Assembly: GCF_030409305.1 (NCBI RefSeq)
Contig: NZ_JAUFPQ010000016.1
Coordinates: 1-64,000 of the forward strand
From: Halomonas maura
Lineage (GTDB): Bacteria > Pseudomonadota > Gammaproteobacteria > Pseudomonadales > Halomonadaceae
DNA: 64,000 nucleotides
Reading direction: 5' to 3'
Positions within the stretch are counted from its first letter, which is position 1, and every line of letters begins with the position of its first letter. The position numbers and the translations under genes are program-made. Below, in pieces: positions 19,127 through 27,818 of the stretch. The notes under the pieces are model-generated. The model was given only the letters and a program-made list of their open reading frames with translations. It had not been told where the DNA came from and did no database searches.

Positions 19127-20170
19127 ATGAGCTATACCATTGCCCTCAACTTCGAAGACGGCGTCACCCGATTCATCGGCTGCAAGGCAGGAGAGACGGT
19201 CCTCGACGCGGCCTACCGGCAGAAGGTCAACCTGCCCATGGACTGCTCCGATGGCGTCTGTGGCACCTGCAAGGGCCACTGCGAGCAGGGTGAATTCGAC
19301 ATGGGCGACGAGTACCTGGAGGAAGCGCTCTCCGACGAGGAGGCCGCCGAAGGCCGGGTGCTGACCTGCCAGATGGTGCCGTCCACCGACTGTGTCATCC
19401 AGGTGCCGGTGGCCTCTACCCTGTGCAAGGCCGCGGTGGGCAAGGTCGAAGGCACCGTGGCCATGGTCGAGCAACTCTCCGAGGATAGCATCGAGCTGGC
19501 CATCGACCTCGATGACGGCGCCGAGCTGGCCTTCCTGCCCGGCCAGTACATCCATATCGACGTGCCGGGCACCGCCGAGCATCGCTCCTACTCCTTCAGC
19601 TCCAAACCGGGCGAGTCGCGGACGACCTTCCTGATCCGCAACGTCCCCAACGGCCTGATGAGCGGCTACCTCACCGACCAGTGCAAGGTCGGCGAGCGCC
19701 TCTCCCTGACCGGGCCGATGGGCAACTTCTACCTGCGCGAGATCACCCGCCCGGTGCTGATGCTGGCCGGCGGCACCGGACTCGCCCCCTTCCTCTCGAT
19801 GCTCGAGCAGCTGGCCCAGAAACAGGAAGACGGGCAGGGCGGCGAGGCACCGGTGCACCTGATCTACGGCGTCAACAAGGACGACCACCTGGTCAAGACC
19901 GAGGCCCTGGAGGCCCTCAAGGAGCGCCTGCCGACCTTCAGCTACGCCACCGTGGTGGTGGACGAGGGCAGCGACCATCCGCGCAAGGGCTACGTCACCC
20001 ATCACATGGACGCCGAGGTCCTGCACGACGGCGACATCGACGTCTACCTGTGCGGGCCGCCGCCCATGGTCGATGCCGTGCTCAAGCACTTCGATACGCA
20101 GGGCATCGCCCCGCAGAGCTTCCATTACGAGAAGTTCACCCCCAACCAGGCACCCGGGGAGGCCGCATGA
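19127..20170 (+). CDS. benC: Benzoate 1,2-dioxygenase electron transfer component
   Basis: A 347-residue reductase that passes electrons from NADH to BenA. Domain order: an N-terminal plant-type [2Fe-2S] ferredoxin with C-x4-C-x2-C in CSDGVCGTC and a later Cys in TCQM; an FAD domain with RSYSFSS; and an NAD domain with GGTGLAPFLSML and CGPPPMVD. The ATG at 19127 follows GGAGGAGA; an upstream GTG at 19109 is in frame but not favoured. Its stop overlaps the benD start. Confidence 0.94.
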   Translation: MSYTIALNFEDGVTRFIGCKAGETVLDAAYRQKVNLPMDCSDGVCGTCKGHCEQGEFDMGDEYLEEALSDEEAAEGRVLTCQMVPSTDCVIQVPVASTLCKAAVGKVEGTVAMVEQLSEDSIELAIDLDDGAELAFLPGQYIHIDVPGTAEHRSYSFSSKPGESRTTFLIRNVPNGLMSGYLTDQCKVGERLSLTGPMGNFYLREITRPVLMLAGGTGLAPFLSMLEQLAQKQEDGQGGEAPVHLIYGVNKDDHLVKTEALEALKERLPTFSYATVVVDEGSDHPRKGYVTHHMDAEVLHDGDIDVYLCGPPPMVDAVLKHFDTQGIAPQSFHYEKFTPNQAPGEAA

Positions 20171-20952
20171 GCCGCCAACGTTTCGACGACCAGGTGATGG
20201 TGATCACCGGCGCCGCCCAGGGCATCGGCCGGCGTGTCGCCGAGCGCGCCGCCGCCGAGGGGGCTCGCCTGGCCCTGGTGGATCGTGCCGACTACGTGAA
20301 GGAAGTGGTGGCCGGGCTCGAGGCGCAGGGCGTGGAGGCGATCGCCCTGCAGGCCGACCTGGAGACCTGGGAGGGGGCCGAGGACGTCATGAGCCGGACC
20401 GTCGCGCATTTCGGCCGCATCGATATCCTGATCAACAACGTGGGCGGGGCGATCAACTTCAAGCCGTTCACCGAGTTCAGCGATACCGAGATCTCGGCCG
20501 AGATCACCCGTTCGCTGATGCCGACCCTGTGGTGCTGCCGGGCGGCTCTGCCCGCCATGGTGGAGCAGGGCAGCGGCGTCATCGTCAACGTGTCCTCGGC
20601 GGCCACCCGCGGTATCCACCGGATTCCCTACTCGGCGGCCAAGGGCGGCGTCAACGCCATGACGGCGTCGCTGGCCTTCGAGTATGCCGAGCATGGCATT
20701 CGCGTGGTGGCCACGGCACCGGGGGGGACCGAGGCGCCACCGCGGCGGATCTCGCGCGGCACGCCGGAGCCCCGCAACGAAACGGAGCAGGCCTGGTTCC
20801 AGGCGCATATCGACCAGACCAAGGCGAGCTGCCTGATGGGGCGCTACGGCACCCTGGACGAGATGGCCGCGCCGATCCTGTTCCTCGCCTGCCGTGATGC
20901 CAGCTACATCACCGGCACGGTGGTGCCGGTGGCCGGTGGTGACCCGGGCTAG
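20167..20952 (+). CDS. benD: 1,6-dihydroxycyclohexa-2,4-diene-1-carboxylate dehydrogenase
   Basis: A 261-residue short-chain dehydrogenase that oxidises and decarboxylates the benzoate cis-diol to catechol. It has the NAD motif TGAAQGIGR, NNVGG, and the catalytic Ser-Tyr-Lys in NVSSAA and YSAAKGG. It overlaps benC by four bases (ATGA), indicating coupled translation. Its product feeds CatA, encoded upstream in the same transcript unit. Confidence 0.94.
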   Translation: MSRQRFDDQVMVITGAAQGIGRRVAERAAAEGARLALVDRADYVKEVVAGLEAQGVEAIALQADLETWEGAEDVMSRTVAHFGRIDILINNVGGAINFKPFTEFSDTEISAEITRSLMPTLWCCRAALPAMVEQGSGVIVNVSSAATRGIHRIPYSAAKGGVNAMTASLAFEYAEHGIRVVATAPGGTEAPPRRISRGTPEPRNETEQAWFQAHIDQTKASCLMGRYGTLDEMAAPILFLACRDASYITGTVVPVAGGDPG

Positions 20953-21020
20953 CCGGCCGATGGCCCGCCCGCCCCGGGCGCTCTCCTGACTTCCAACGAC
21001 AATAACCCCTGGAGCAGATC

Positions 21021-22262
21021 ATGAAGCATATCGAAAAGGGCGTCGGGCTGATGTCCGCGCCCCGCGACTTCATCCGCGATCTCAACGCCGACAACCTCAG
21101 CGCCGGCCTGGTGGCCGGGATCTTCGGCCTCAGCGCCGGTATCATCCATATCAGTGCCGGCACCGCCGCGGGGCTCCCGCAGGAGTTCACGCTGTTGTGG
21201 GTGATCAGCTACCTGATGATCAACGGCCTGTTCGGGCTCTTCCTGCCGGCCTACTATCGGCTGCCGCTGCCGATGGCCAACTCCATCCCCGGTGCCTTGC
21301 TGTTCGCGGCGATCATTCCCGTGGTCGGCCTCAACGAGGCCCTGGGGGCGACCCTGATCGCCGGGGCCATCTCGCTGGTCGTCGGCCTCGCCGGGATGAT
21401 GAGCCTGGTCATGCGGCTGATCCCGATGCCGATCGTCATGGGCATGGTCGCGGGCATTCTGCTCAAGTTCGGCATCAACATGGTGATGCCGCTGCAGAAC
21501 GCCATGCTGCCGGCCGCCGTGATGATCCTGTCCTTCTTCTTCGCGGCGCGCTACCTGCGTCCGGTGCCGCCGCTGGTCGTCACCCTGCTGGTCGGCGTCG
21601 CCTACATGGCACTGTCCGGTGCCGACCTGTCCAGCGTGGAATTCTCGGTCCGGTTCCCCGAGTTCATCATGCCCGCGTTCACCCTGGACGCCTTCCTGGC
21701 CTACGGGCTGCCGCTGGCGCTGATCCTGGTCGGCATGGAGACGCCCGCCGGCGTGGGCCTGGTCAAGGGCATGGGCTACAAGGAGGCGCCGGCCAACGCC
21801 ATCACCGCCCTGGGCGGTTTCGGTACCATGGTCTCGGCCTTCTTCAACCTGCACAGCACCTGCATCGCGGCGCCGATGACCGGTATCTGTTCCGGGCCGG
21901 AAGCCGGCAGCCATGACAAGCGCTGGGTGGCCGCCGTCGTCGTCGGCATCATCTTCGTCGTGGCCGCGCCCTTCTACGGCTTCGTGTTCAGCCTGATCGA
22001 GGCCATGCCGTCATACTTCATCGCCATCATCGCCGGGCTGGCCCTGCTGCGGGTGATCGGCTCGGCGATGCACATGACCTTCTCCGGCAAGCATGAGGTG
22101 GGCGCGATGTTCTCCTTCCTGATCGCCGTATCGGGCCTGCAGATCCTCGGCATCGGCTCATCCTTCTGGGCGCTGGTGCTGGGCGCGGGGCTCTCGATGC
22201 TCGTCGAGTTCAAGGACTTCGACTTCGGCTTCGAGCGCCCACGGTTCCGGAAGGCCGGCTAG
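21021..22262 (+). CDS. Benzoate/purine-type membrane transporter, BenE-related
   Basis: A 413-residue integral membrane protein with about 12 hydrophobic segments, belonging to the BenE branch of the APC/NCS2-like fold, with GMETPAGVGLVKGMGYK and the half-repeat motifs around AGIFGLSAG and ATLIAGAIS. It lies 68 bases after benD with a GGAG ribosome site, so it probably takes up benzoate or a related aromatic acid. It differs strongly from the classical BenE encoded next. Its substrate may differ (another aromatic carboxylate), and a standard gene symbol would be premature. Confidence 0.78.
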   Translation: MKHIEKGVGLMSAPRDFIRDLNADNLSAGLVAGIFGLSAGIIHISAGTAAGLPQEFTLLWVISYLMINGLFGLFLPAYYRLPLPMANSIPGALLFAAIIPVVGLNEALGATLIAGAISLVVGLAGMMSLVMRLIPMPIVMGMVAGILLKFGINMVMPLQNAMLPAAVMILSFFFAARYLRPVPPLVVTLLVGVAYMALSGADLSSVEFSVRFPEFIMPAFTLDAFLAYGLPLALILVGMETPAGVGLVKGMGYKEAPANAITALGGFGTMVSAFFNLHSTCIAAPMTGICSGPEAGSHDKRWVAAVVVGIIFVVAAPFYGFVFSLIEAMPSYFIAIIAGLALLRVIGSAMHMTFSGKHEVGAMFSFLIAVSGLQILGIGSSFWALVLGAGLSMLVEFKDFDFGFERPRFRKAG

Positions 22263-22294
22263 GCCCCGGCCTCCGCCCTGGTATCCTCCTTGGT

Positions 22295-22328
22295 CCGCGC
22301 CTGCGATGGCAGTGCGGGCCTTTTTTTT
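22295..22328 (+). terminator. Rho-independent terminator between the two transporter genes
   Basis: CCGCGCCTGC pairs with GCAGTGCGG around a GATG loop, followed by GCC and eight T residues. This is the clearest intrinsic terminator on the plus strand here. It should end most cat-ben transcripts before benE. Confidence 0.85.
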
Positions 22329-22383
22329 CCTTCGTCGGCGCCTCCGGGTGCCGCCTTGCCGTTTCACCGCCGAGGAACTCGCC

Positions 22384-23589
22384 ATGCGACTCCATCAGGA
22401 CTGGTCCCTTCCCGCCGTCACCGCCGGCTTCGTGGCGGTGCTGGTCTCCTATGCCGGCCCCCTGGCCATCTTCTTCCAGGCCGCCCAGAGCGCCGAGATC
22501 TCGGGCGCCATGATGACCTCCTGGGTCTGGGCCATCTCCATGGGGGCCGCCGTCTCCGGTATCGGGCTCAGCCTGTGGCTGAGGGTGCCGGTAGTCACCG
22601 CCTGGTCGGCACCGGGCACGGCGCTGCTGGTCACGCTCTTCCCGGAACTGTCGCTCGGCGAGGCGGTGGGCGCCTACCTCACCGCGGCATCGGTGCTCCT
22701 GGTGATCGGCATCACCGGCTCCTTCGACCGCATCATCCGGACGATTCCGCCGGGGATCGCCAGCGCCATGATGGCCGGCATCCTCTTCCAGTTCGGCGTC
22801 GGCGTCTTCGTCTCGCTGGAGTCGGTGCCGGCGCTGGCCATCGGCATGCTCCTGGCCTACCTGGTCTTCAAGCGCCTGACGCCGCGCTACAGCCTGGTGC
22901 TGCTGCTCATCGTCGGCGTCGTCCTGGCGGTCGTCCTGGAGGGGGCGAGCCTCGAGGGCGTGACGCTCGCGCTGGCCTCGCCCCAGTTGATCCGCCCGGA
23001 GTGGACCTGGCAGGGCACCCTGAGCCTGGCGATCCCGCTGGTGCTGGTCAGCCTGACCGGGCAGTTCCTGCCGGGCATGGCGATCCTGCGCACCTCCGGC
23101 TACAACACCCCGGCCAGGCCCATCGTCACCGTTGCCAGCCTGACCTCCCTCGCGACCGCCTGCTTCGGCGGCATCACCACCGTGGTGGCGGCCATCACCG
23201 CGGCGATCTGCACCAGCCCGGAGGCTCACGAGGACCCGGACAAGCGCTATGTCGCCGGCGTGGCCAACGGCGTCTTCTACCTGGTCGGCGGGACCTTCGC
23301 CGGCACCATCGTGGCGCTGTTCACTTCCTTGCCCGGCGAGTTCGTCGCCGTGCTGGCGGGTCTGGCGCTGATCGGCGCCATCACCAGCAACGTCAGCGCC
23401 TTTGCCGCCCAGAAGGATCACCTGGAGGCCTCGGTGATCACCTTCATCGCCACGGCCTCCGGCATGAGCTTCCTGGGGCTCGGCTCGGCCTTCTGGGGTG
23501 TGGTGGTCGGTGCCCTGGCCTACGCCCTGCTGCATCGGCCACTGGCCATCCCGCGTCGCCGCGCCGCAACGGAAAATACGCGGCGCTGA
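22384..23589 (+). CDS. benE: Benzoate/H+ symporter
   Basis: A 401-residue membrane protein that matches the classical BenE family: MRLHQDWSLPAVTAGFVAVL at the start, then SYAGPLAIFFQAAQ, AWSAPGTALLVT and the INGSEAH-like TSPEAHEDPDKRY loop. It would import benzoate with protons. The ATG at 22384 follows GAGGAA; an in-frame upstream ATG at 22306 lies inside the terminator and is rejected. It follows the terminator, so it needs read-through or its own promoter. Confidence 0.9.
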   Translation: MRLHQDWSLPAVTAGFVAVLVSYAGPLAIFFQAAQSAEISGAMMTSWVWAISMGAAVSGIGLSLWLRVPVVTAWSAPGTALLVTLFPELSLGEAVGAYLTAASVLLVIGITGSFDRIIRTIPPGIASAMMAGILFQFGVGVFVSLESVPALAIGMLLAYLVFKRLTPRYSLVLLLIVGVVLAVVLEGASLEGVTLALASPQLIRPEWTWQGTLSLAIPLVLVSLTGQFLPGMAILRTSGYNTPARPIVTVASLTSLATACFGGITTVVAAITAAICTSPEAHEDPDKRYVAGVANGVFYLVGGTFAGTIVALFTSLPGEFVAVLAGLALIGAITSNVSAFAAQKDHLEASVITFIATASGMSFLGLGSAFWGVVVGALAYALLHRPLAIPRRRAATENTRR

Positions 23590-23591
23590 GC

Positions 23592-23618
23592 GTCGGCGGG
23601 TGCGTGGAACGCGCCGAC
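23592..23618 (+). terminator. GC hairpin just after benE
   Basis: GTCGGCG and CGCCGAC form a perfect seven-base stem directly after the benE stop codon. There is no T-run, so intrinsic termination is uncertain. Confidence 0.35.
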
Positions 23619-23697
23619 TGCCGCCGCACGGGTTCTGGTGGTAGGCTCGCCATCAGCCCGGCCGACTGGTGGCCGCTGGAACAGCAGGGAGGAGACG

Positions 23698-24372
23698 GTG
23701 GAGGGAAGACCAGGCGCCACGCGGCGGCGGAGCATGATGGGAGGGTTGCGCGGACCTTGCCTGCTCGGCGTCGCCCTCGTCCTGACGGGCTGTGCCATGT
23801 TCGCCCCGGCGCCGCCCCGGGACCAGACCAACCTGTGCGAGATCTTCCGCGAGCAACCGGACTGGTACGACGCCGCCCGGGACGCCGAGCAGAAATGGGG
23901 CACGCCGATCTGGACGCAGATGGCCTTCATCGAGCGTGAGTCGTCCTTTCGCAGCCATGTAAAGCCTCCCCGCCAACGCCTGCTCGGCTTCATCCCCTGG
24001 ACCCGGCCGTCGTCGGCCTACGGCTATGCCCAGGCCCAGGACCCGGTGTGGGGGGAGTACCAGGCGGAGGCGGCCGGCTGGTTCGCCAGCCGCAGCGACA
24101 TGGACGACGCCACCGACTTCATCGGCTGGTACAACGCGCGCACCCGGCGCATGACGGGGGTGTCGCTGCACAATCCCGAGCATCTCTACCTGGCCTACCA
24201 CGAGGGCCAGGGCGGTTACCGGCGGGGCAGCTACCGCAGCAAGCCCGGCGTGCGACGCGCCGCCCGGCAGGTTGCCGCGACCGCCGGACGCTATCGGTCC
24301 CAACTGGCCGCCTGCAAGGCCGAGTTCCGCTGCGATCGCTTCTACCAGGTCTGGCCGTTCTGCCGGGGCTAG
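23698..24372 (+). CDS. Transglycosylase (SLT-like) outer-membrane lipoprotein
   Basis: A 224-residue protein beginning at GTG (23698) after a strong AGGGAGGAGAC ribosome site. After an Arg-rich N-terminus and a hydrophobic stretch there is a lipobox, LTGC, so it should be a lipoprotein. The catalytic-type Glu motif FIERESSFRSH and SSAYGYAQA correspond to the ESSF and GLMQ motifs of soluble lytic transglycosylases. Late Cys residues (CKAEFRCDRFYQVWPFC) may form disulphides. It would cleave peptidoglycan in the periplasm. It does not appear to belong to the benzoate pathway. Confidence 0.75.
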   Translation: MEGRPGATRRRSMMGGLRGPCLLGVALVLTGCAMFAPAPPRDQTNLCEIFREQPDWYDAARDAEQKWGTPIWTQMAFIERESSFRSHVKPPRQRLLGFIPWTRPSSAYGYAQAQDPVWGEYQAEAAGWFASRSDMDDATDFIGWYNARTRRMTGVSLHNPEHLYLAYHEGQGGYRRGSYRSKPGVRRAARQVAATAGRYRSQLAACKAEFRCDRFYQVWPFCRG

Positions 24373-24573
24373 CCGAGCGGGGGGAGGCGTTCGAGGTGCC
24401 GGGCCTCTCGTGGCACACTGTTCGCGGGTTCGCAGGCGGGCAGCCGCGTCCGCCGTGCAGGTCGATCGGCCCCTCCGGCCGCTGGTGGTACTAGTGAACG
24501 GAGGGGGCGGTCCGAGGTGCGTCCAGAACCCTGCGAATGACCGACACCATCAACGACGCAGAGGATGGTTCCT
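24373..24573. other. Intergenic stretch without recognisable features
   Basis: About 200 bases between the lipoprotein and cytochrome genes. I see a ribosome site (GAGGA at 24561-24565) but no clear terminator or operator. Confidence 0.4.
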
Positions 24574-25398
24574 ATGTTGCGTATCCTGGCCGGCATGGTG
24601 CTGGGCCTGGGCCTGCTCGGCGCGGGGGGCATGGCCTACATGCACAGCGGCATGTACAACGTGGCCGCCAGTGACGACCACCTGCCGCTGGTCGAGACGG
24701 TCCTGCATTCCACCATGCACGCCTCCGTGTCCACCCGGGCCGAGGACATCGAGGTGCCCGACCTCGACGACCCCGAGATGATCCGCCAGGGGGCGCGCGC
24801 CTACGAGGAGCTCTGTACGGCCTGCCACCTCAAGCCCGGACTCGACGGCACGGTGCTGCGGGCGGGCCTGAACCCCACGCCGCCGCGGCTCGCCGAGCCG
24901 GGCCATCGTTCGCCGGCGGAGCAGTTCTGGATCATCAAGCACGGTATCAAGATGACCGGCATGCCGGCCTGGGGCGAGACCCATGAGGATGCCGAGCTGT
25001 GGGAGATGGTGGCCTTCCTGCGGCGCCTGCCCGAGCTCTCCGAGCAGGACTATGCCGCCTCGATCGCGCCCGAGGCGCGGCAAGGCGCGGCCGACGATGG
25101 CCGTGATCACAAGCATGGCAAGATGTCGGCCATGGCGGGCGAGGGCGACTCCCGCGACGATCCGGCGCCTGCCGCCGGCCAGGCCCAGGCCGACGACGGC
25201 CATGACCATGAGCATGGCAACCTGCAGGCCATGGCGGACGACACGGCGGGGCAAGGGGAGGCCGGTGAGGGCCACCACGACGGGGCGGCCGATGACCACG
25301 GTGCCGAGGACCCGAAGGCCGATGACCACCACGAGGAAGAGGCCACCGCCCGGCCCGGGGACGGCCATCACGACGATGGCCATGATCACGCCCATTGA
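24574..25398 (+). CDS. Membrane-anchored cytochrome c with His/Asp-rich C-terminal tail
   Basis: A 274-residue protein with an N-terminal hydrophobic anchor or signal (residues 1-25) and a class I cytochrome c domain with CTACH at 81-85 and a likely axial Met in MTGMPAW near residue 130. The last 105 residues are an acidic His-rich tail holding a repeated unit, DDGxDHxHGxxxAMA, at about 174 and 207, then HH/DH clusters to the final HDHAH. The tail looks metal-binding (copper, zinc or nickel) and presumably disordered. The ATG at 24574 is preferred over 24565 because GAGGA abuts the latter. It appears to be a single-gene unit with unknown redox partners. Confidence 0.82.
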   Translation: MLRILAGMVLGLGLLGAGGMAYMHSGMYNVAASDDHLPLVETVLHSTMHASVSTRAEDIEVPDLDDPEMIRQGARAYEELCTACHLKPGLDGTVLRAGLNPTPPRLAEPGHRSPAEQFWIIKHGIKMTGMPAWGETHEDAELWEMVAFLRRLPELSEQDYAASIAPEARQGAADDGRDHKHGKMSAMAGEGDSRDDPAPAAGQAQADDGHDHEHGNLQAMADDTAGQGEAGEGHHDGAADDHGAEDPKADDHHEEEATARPGDGHHDDGHDHAH

Positions 25399-25519
25399 GG
25401 GCCGCCGGCCCTCGTAGCTTGCCAGGCGGCAACGGGCACGACGGTGCTGATGACGGCAGGCGATGACTCCGGTCATCGCCTGCCTGGTTCAGGGGGGCCG
25501 ACCCCGAGGGCCGACTGAC

Positions 25520-26209
25520 CTAGCGCTGCCCGAACATATGGCGGCGGGCCTCGTCGTCCAGCGGCTTGCCGGCATCGGGATTGACCTTGCGGGTCAACGC
25601 GTAGGCGCGCTGGGTCGCCGGCCGCTGCCCGATGCGCTCGAACCAGGCCTTGAGGTGGGGGAAGTCGTCCAGGTCCTGGCGCTGGTTCTCGTGGGGCACG
25701 ATCCAGGGATACACCGCCATGTCGGCGATGGAGTAGTCGGCGCCGGCAATGTAGTCGCGCCGGGCCAGGCGCGTGTCGAGCACCCCGTACAGTCGTGCGG
25801 TCTCATTGACGTAGCGGCTGATGGCGTACTCCAGCGTTTCCGGCGCGTACTGGATGAAGTGATGGTTCTGGCCGGCCATGGGGCCCAGCCCGCCCATCTG
25901 CCAGTGCAGCCACTGCAGGGTCTTGGTGCGGCCCCGCAGGTCCTTTGGCAGGAAACGGCCGCTCTTGTCGGCCAGGTACTCGAGTATCGCCCCGGACTCG
26001 AAGAGCGACAGCGGCCCGCCGCCATCCTCCGGGGCATGGTCGACGATCGCCGGGATGCGGTTGTTGGGGGCGATGGCCAGGAAATCCTCGTCGAACTGCT
26101 CGCCCTTGCCGATGTTGACCGGCTTGATGTGATAGTCGAGCCCCGACTCCTCCAGGAACATCGTGATCTTGTGCCCGTTGGGCGTGGTCCAGTAGTAGAG
26201 ATCGATCAT
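25520..26209 (-). CDS. yfcG: Glutathione S-transferase family disulfide-bond oxidoreductase (YfcG-like)
   Basis: A 229-residue Nu-class GST-like protein. It begins MIDLYYWTTPNGHKITMFLE and contains PNNRIPAIVDH and LFESGAILEYL in the thioredoxin-like domain, then the GGLGPMAGQNHHF stretch of the helical domain, close to E. coli YfcG as I recall it. YfcG reduces disulphides using bound glutathione and lacks normal transferase activity. The start follows GAGGAG. It is the second gene of a minus-strand pair with the DJ-1 protein, pointing to a thiol or electrophile stress role. Confidence 0.86.
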   Translation of the reverse strand: MIDLYYWTTPNGHKITMFLEESGLDYHIKPVNIGKGEQFDEDFLAIAPNNRIPAIVDHAPEDGGGPLSLFESGAILEYLADKSGRFLPKDLRGRTKTLQWLHWQMGGLGPMAGQNHHFIQYAPETLEYAISRYVNETARLYGVLDTRLARRDYIAGADYSIADMAVYPWIVPHENQRQDLDDFPHLKAWFERIGQRPATQRAYALTRKVNPDAGKPLDDEARRHMFGQR

Positions 26210-26221
26210 GTCGGCTCCTCG

Positions 26222-26908
26222 TTACTCCTTCAGCATGGCGATCAGCCGTTCGGCCACCGGCTCGGAGGAGGGCGGGTTCTGCCCGGTGATCAGGCGGCCG
26301 TCCTGGCGGGTGTAGGGCGCGAAGTCCTCGGCCTTGGAGTAGTGGCCGCCGCGCGCGATCAGGGCGTCCTCCACCAGCTGGGGAACGACCTCGGTCAGGC
26401 CGACCGCCGCTTCCTCGCCGTTGGTGAAGCCGGTGACCTCGCGACCCTCGACGATGGGCCTGCCCGAGGCGTCCCTGGCGTTCAGCAGCACGATGGGCGC
26501 GTGGCAGACCGCCGAGACCGGCTTGTCCTGGGCCCAGAAGGCCTCGATCAGGCGGATCGAGTCGCGGTCGTCGACCAGATCCCAGAGGGGGCCATGCCCG
26601 CCGGGGTAGAAGACCGCATCGAAGTCGTCGGCGCTCATCTCGGCGAGCCTTTGGGTGGCGGCAAGCTGGGCCTGGGCCTCCGGGTCCTGCTTGAAACGCC
26701 GCGTGGCCTCGGTCTGGCTGTCCTCGGCGTCGCTCTTGGGGTCCAGGGGCGGCTGGCCGCCCTTGGGGGATGCCAGGGTGATCTCGGTACCGGCATCCTT
26801 GAGGGCGTAGTAGGGCGCGGCGAACTCCTCCAGCCAGAAGCCGGTCTTCTCGCCGGTGTCGCCGAGACGGTCATGCGAGGTCAGCACGATCAAGATCCGC
26901 TTGTTCAT
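26222..26908 (-). CDS. DJ-1/PfpI family protein (glyoxalase III or chaperone type)
   Basis: A 228-residue type 1 glutamine-amidotransferase-like protein with the nucleophile Cys at about residue 135 in AVCHAP, a Glu near residue 28 in WLEEFAAPY, and YPGGHGPLWDL. This pattern fits the Hsp31-like class that converts methylglyoxal or other 2-oxoaldehydes without glutathione. The start follows GGAGG. It lies 12 bases before the yfcG-like gene, and a damaged LysR gene reads away from it. Chaperone or deglycase function is possible. Confidence 0.84.
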   Translation of the reverse strand: MNKRILIVLTSHDRLGDTGEKTGFWLEEFAAPYYALKDAGTEITLASPKGGQPPLDPKSDAEDSQTEATRRFKQDPEAQAQLAATQRLAEMSADDFDAVFYPGGHGPLWDLVDDRDSIRLIEAFWAQDKPVSAVCHAPIVLLNARDASGRPIVEGREVTGFTNGEEAAVGLTEVVPQLVEDALIARGGHYSKAEDFAPYTRQDGRLITGQNPPSSEPVAERLIAMLKE

Positions 26909-27028
26909 CGGTCTTTTCCTCCCGGGGGCCGGGACGTCGGGTCATGCGGCCCCGGCAAAAATGGGGTGATCCCGGTGATCTGGCACCGGGCGAGTCGAGT
27001 GGTTCCATCCTGGACGGCCCACATTTAT

Positions 27029-27048
27029 TCGAAATAGCTCATTTTCGA
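27029..27048. promoter_or_regulatory. Inverted repeat between the DJ-1 gene and the broken LysR gene
   Basis: TCGAAA and TTTCGA are perfect arms around an eight-base AT-rich spacer. It lies about 120 bases before the DJ-1 start and 17 bases before the LysR remnant, where a LysR-type regulator would bind. Confidence 0.5.
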
Positions 27049-27065
27049 TACCAGGTATTAAAGAA

Positions 27066-27806
27066 ATGAATCTCGTGGGTAAGGACCTCAACCTGCGGCT
27101 GCCAGGAGCGCAGCGTCTCGGCGGGCATCGATGGCTTCTTCGAGCTGTGCGAGGGCGGCGACTTCCTGTCGCGCGTGGACCGGGTGCACCTGTTCACCAC
27201 CGATGACATGGAACAGCTGCTGCTGCCGCGGCTGCTGGAGGTGACCCGCCGGGAGGCCCCGAACCTGCAGCTGGTCACTCACAACACCCGCGGCGCCTGC
27301 CTGGCGCCGAGCTCGAGACGGGGGAGTGCGACATCGCCATCGCCGGCTTCTACGAGGACCCGCCGGGCAGCTACTTCCAGCAGCGCATCCACGAGGAGGG
27401 ATTCGTGGTGCTGGCGGCACGGGACCATCCGCGGATCGGCGAGCGGCTGGACCTGGCGACCACCCTGACCGGCGAGCACCTGGTGACCACCCTGACCGGC
27501 GACCTGGACGGTCGGGTCGACAAGCGGCTGGGCGAGCAGGGCCAGGCCCCGGCGCATCGTGGCGGGCTCTCCAGCTTTACCGTGCCGCCGCTGCTGGTCG
27601 CCCAGAGCGACCTGCTGCGGACCTGCCTGAGGAGCGTCGCCGAGCAGGCGGTGACCCGCCATCCCGGCCTGGTGATTCACGAGTGTCCGCTGTCGCTCGG
27701 CCGGGTCGCGGTCATCCAGGTCTGGCACCAGCGGACCCATGACGACCGGCTGCGGGCCTGGCTGCGCGAGCGGATCCAGGCGCTGCTGGCGTCCGACGGC
27801 GAGTGA
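27066..27806 (+). pseudogene. LysR-family regulator, broken (deletion plus frameshift)
   Basis: The reading begins MNLVGKDLNL, a standard LysR start. It then jumps to a different frame reading FFELCEGGDFLSRVDRVHLF, so the whole helix-turn-helix region (about 60 residues) is missing. The effector domain continues to about 27298 and shifts frame again to read AELETGECDIAIAGFYED and on to the normal C-terminus at 27806. Two separate lesions make function unlikely. It diverges from the DJ-1/GST pair, probably its former target, and its operator-like repeat remains. Sequencing error could explain the frameshift but not the internal deletion. Confidence 0.82.
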
Positions 27807-27818
27807 CCCTGGAACGCC

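Noticed and set aside
16832..20125. A 1097-codon open frame on the minus strand opposite catA-benC
   Set aside because: Antisense shadow of well-supported genes caused by high G+C third positions. It is rich in Gly, Val, His and Leu with no recognisable domain.
22306..22383. Upstream in-frame start for benE
   Set aside because: This segment contains the T-run of a rho-independent terminator, and the ATG at 22384 has its own ribosome site and matches the family N-terminus.
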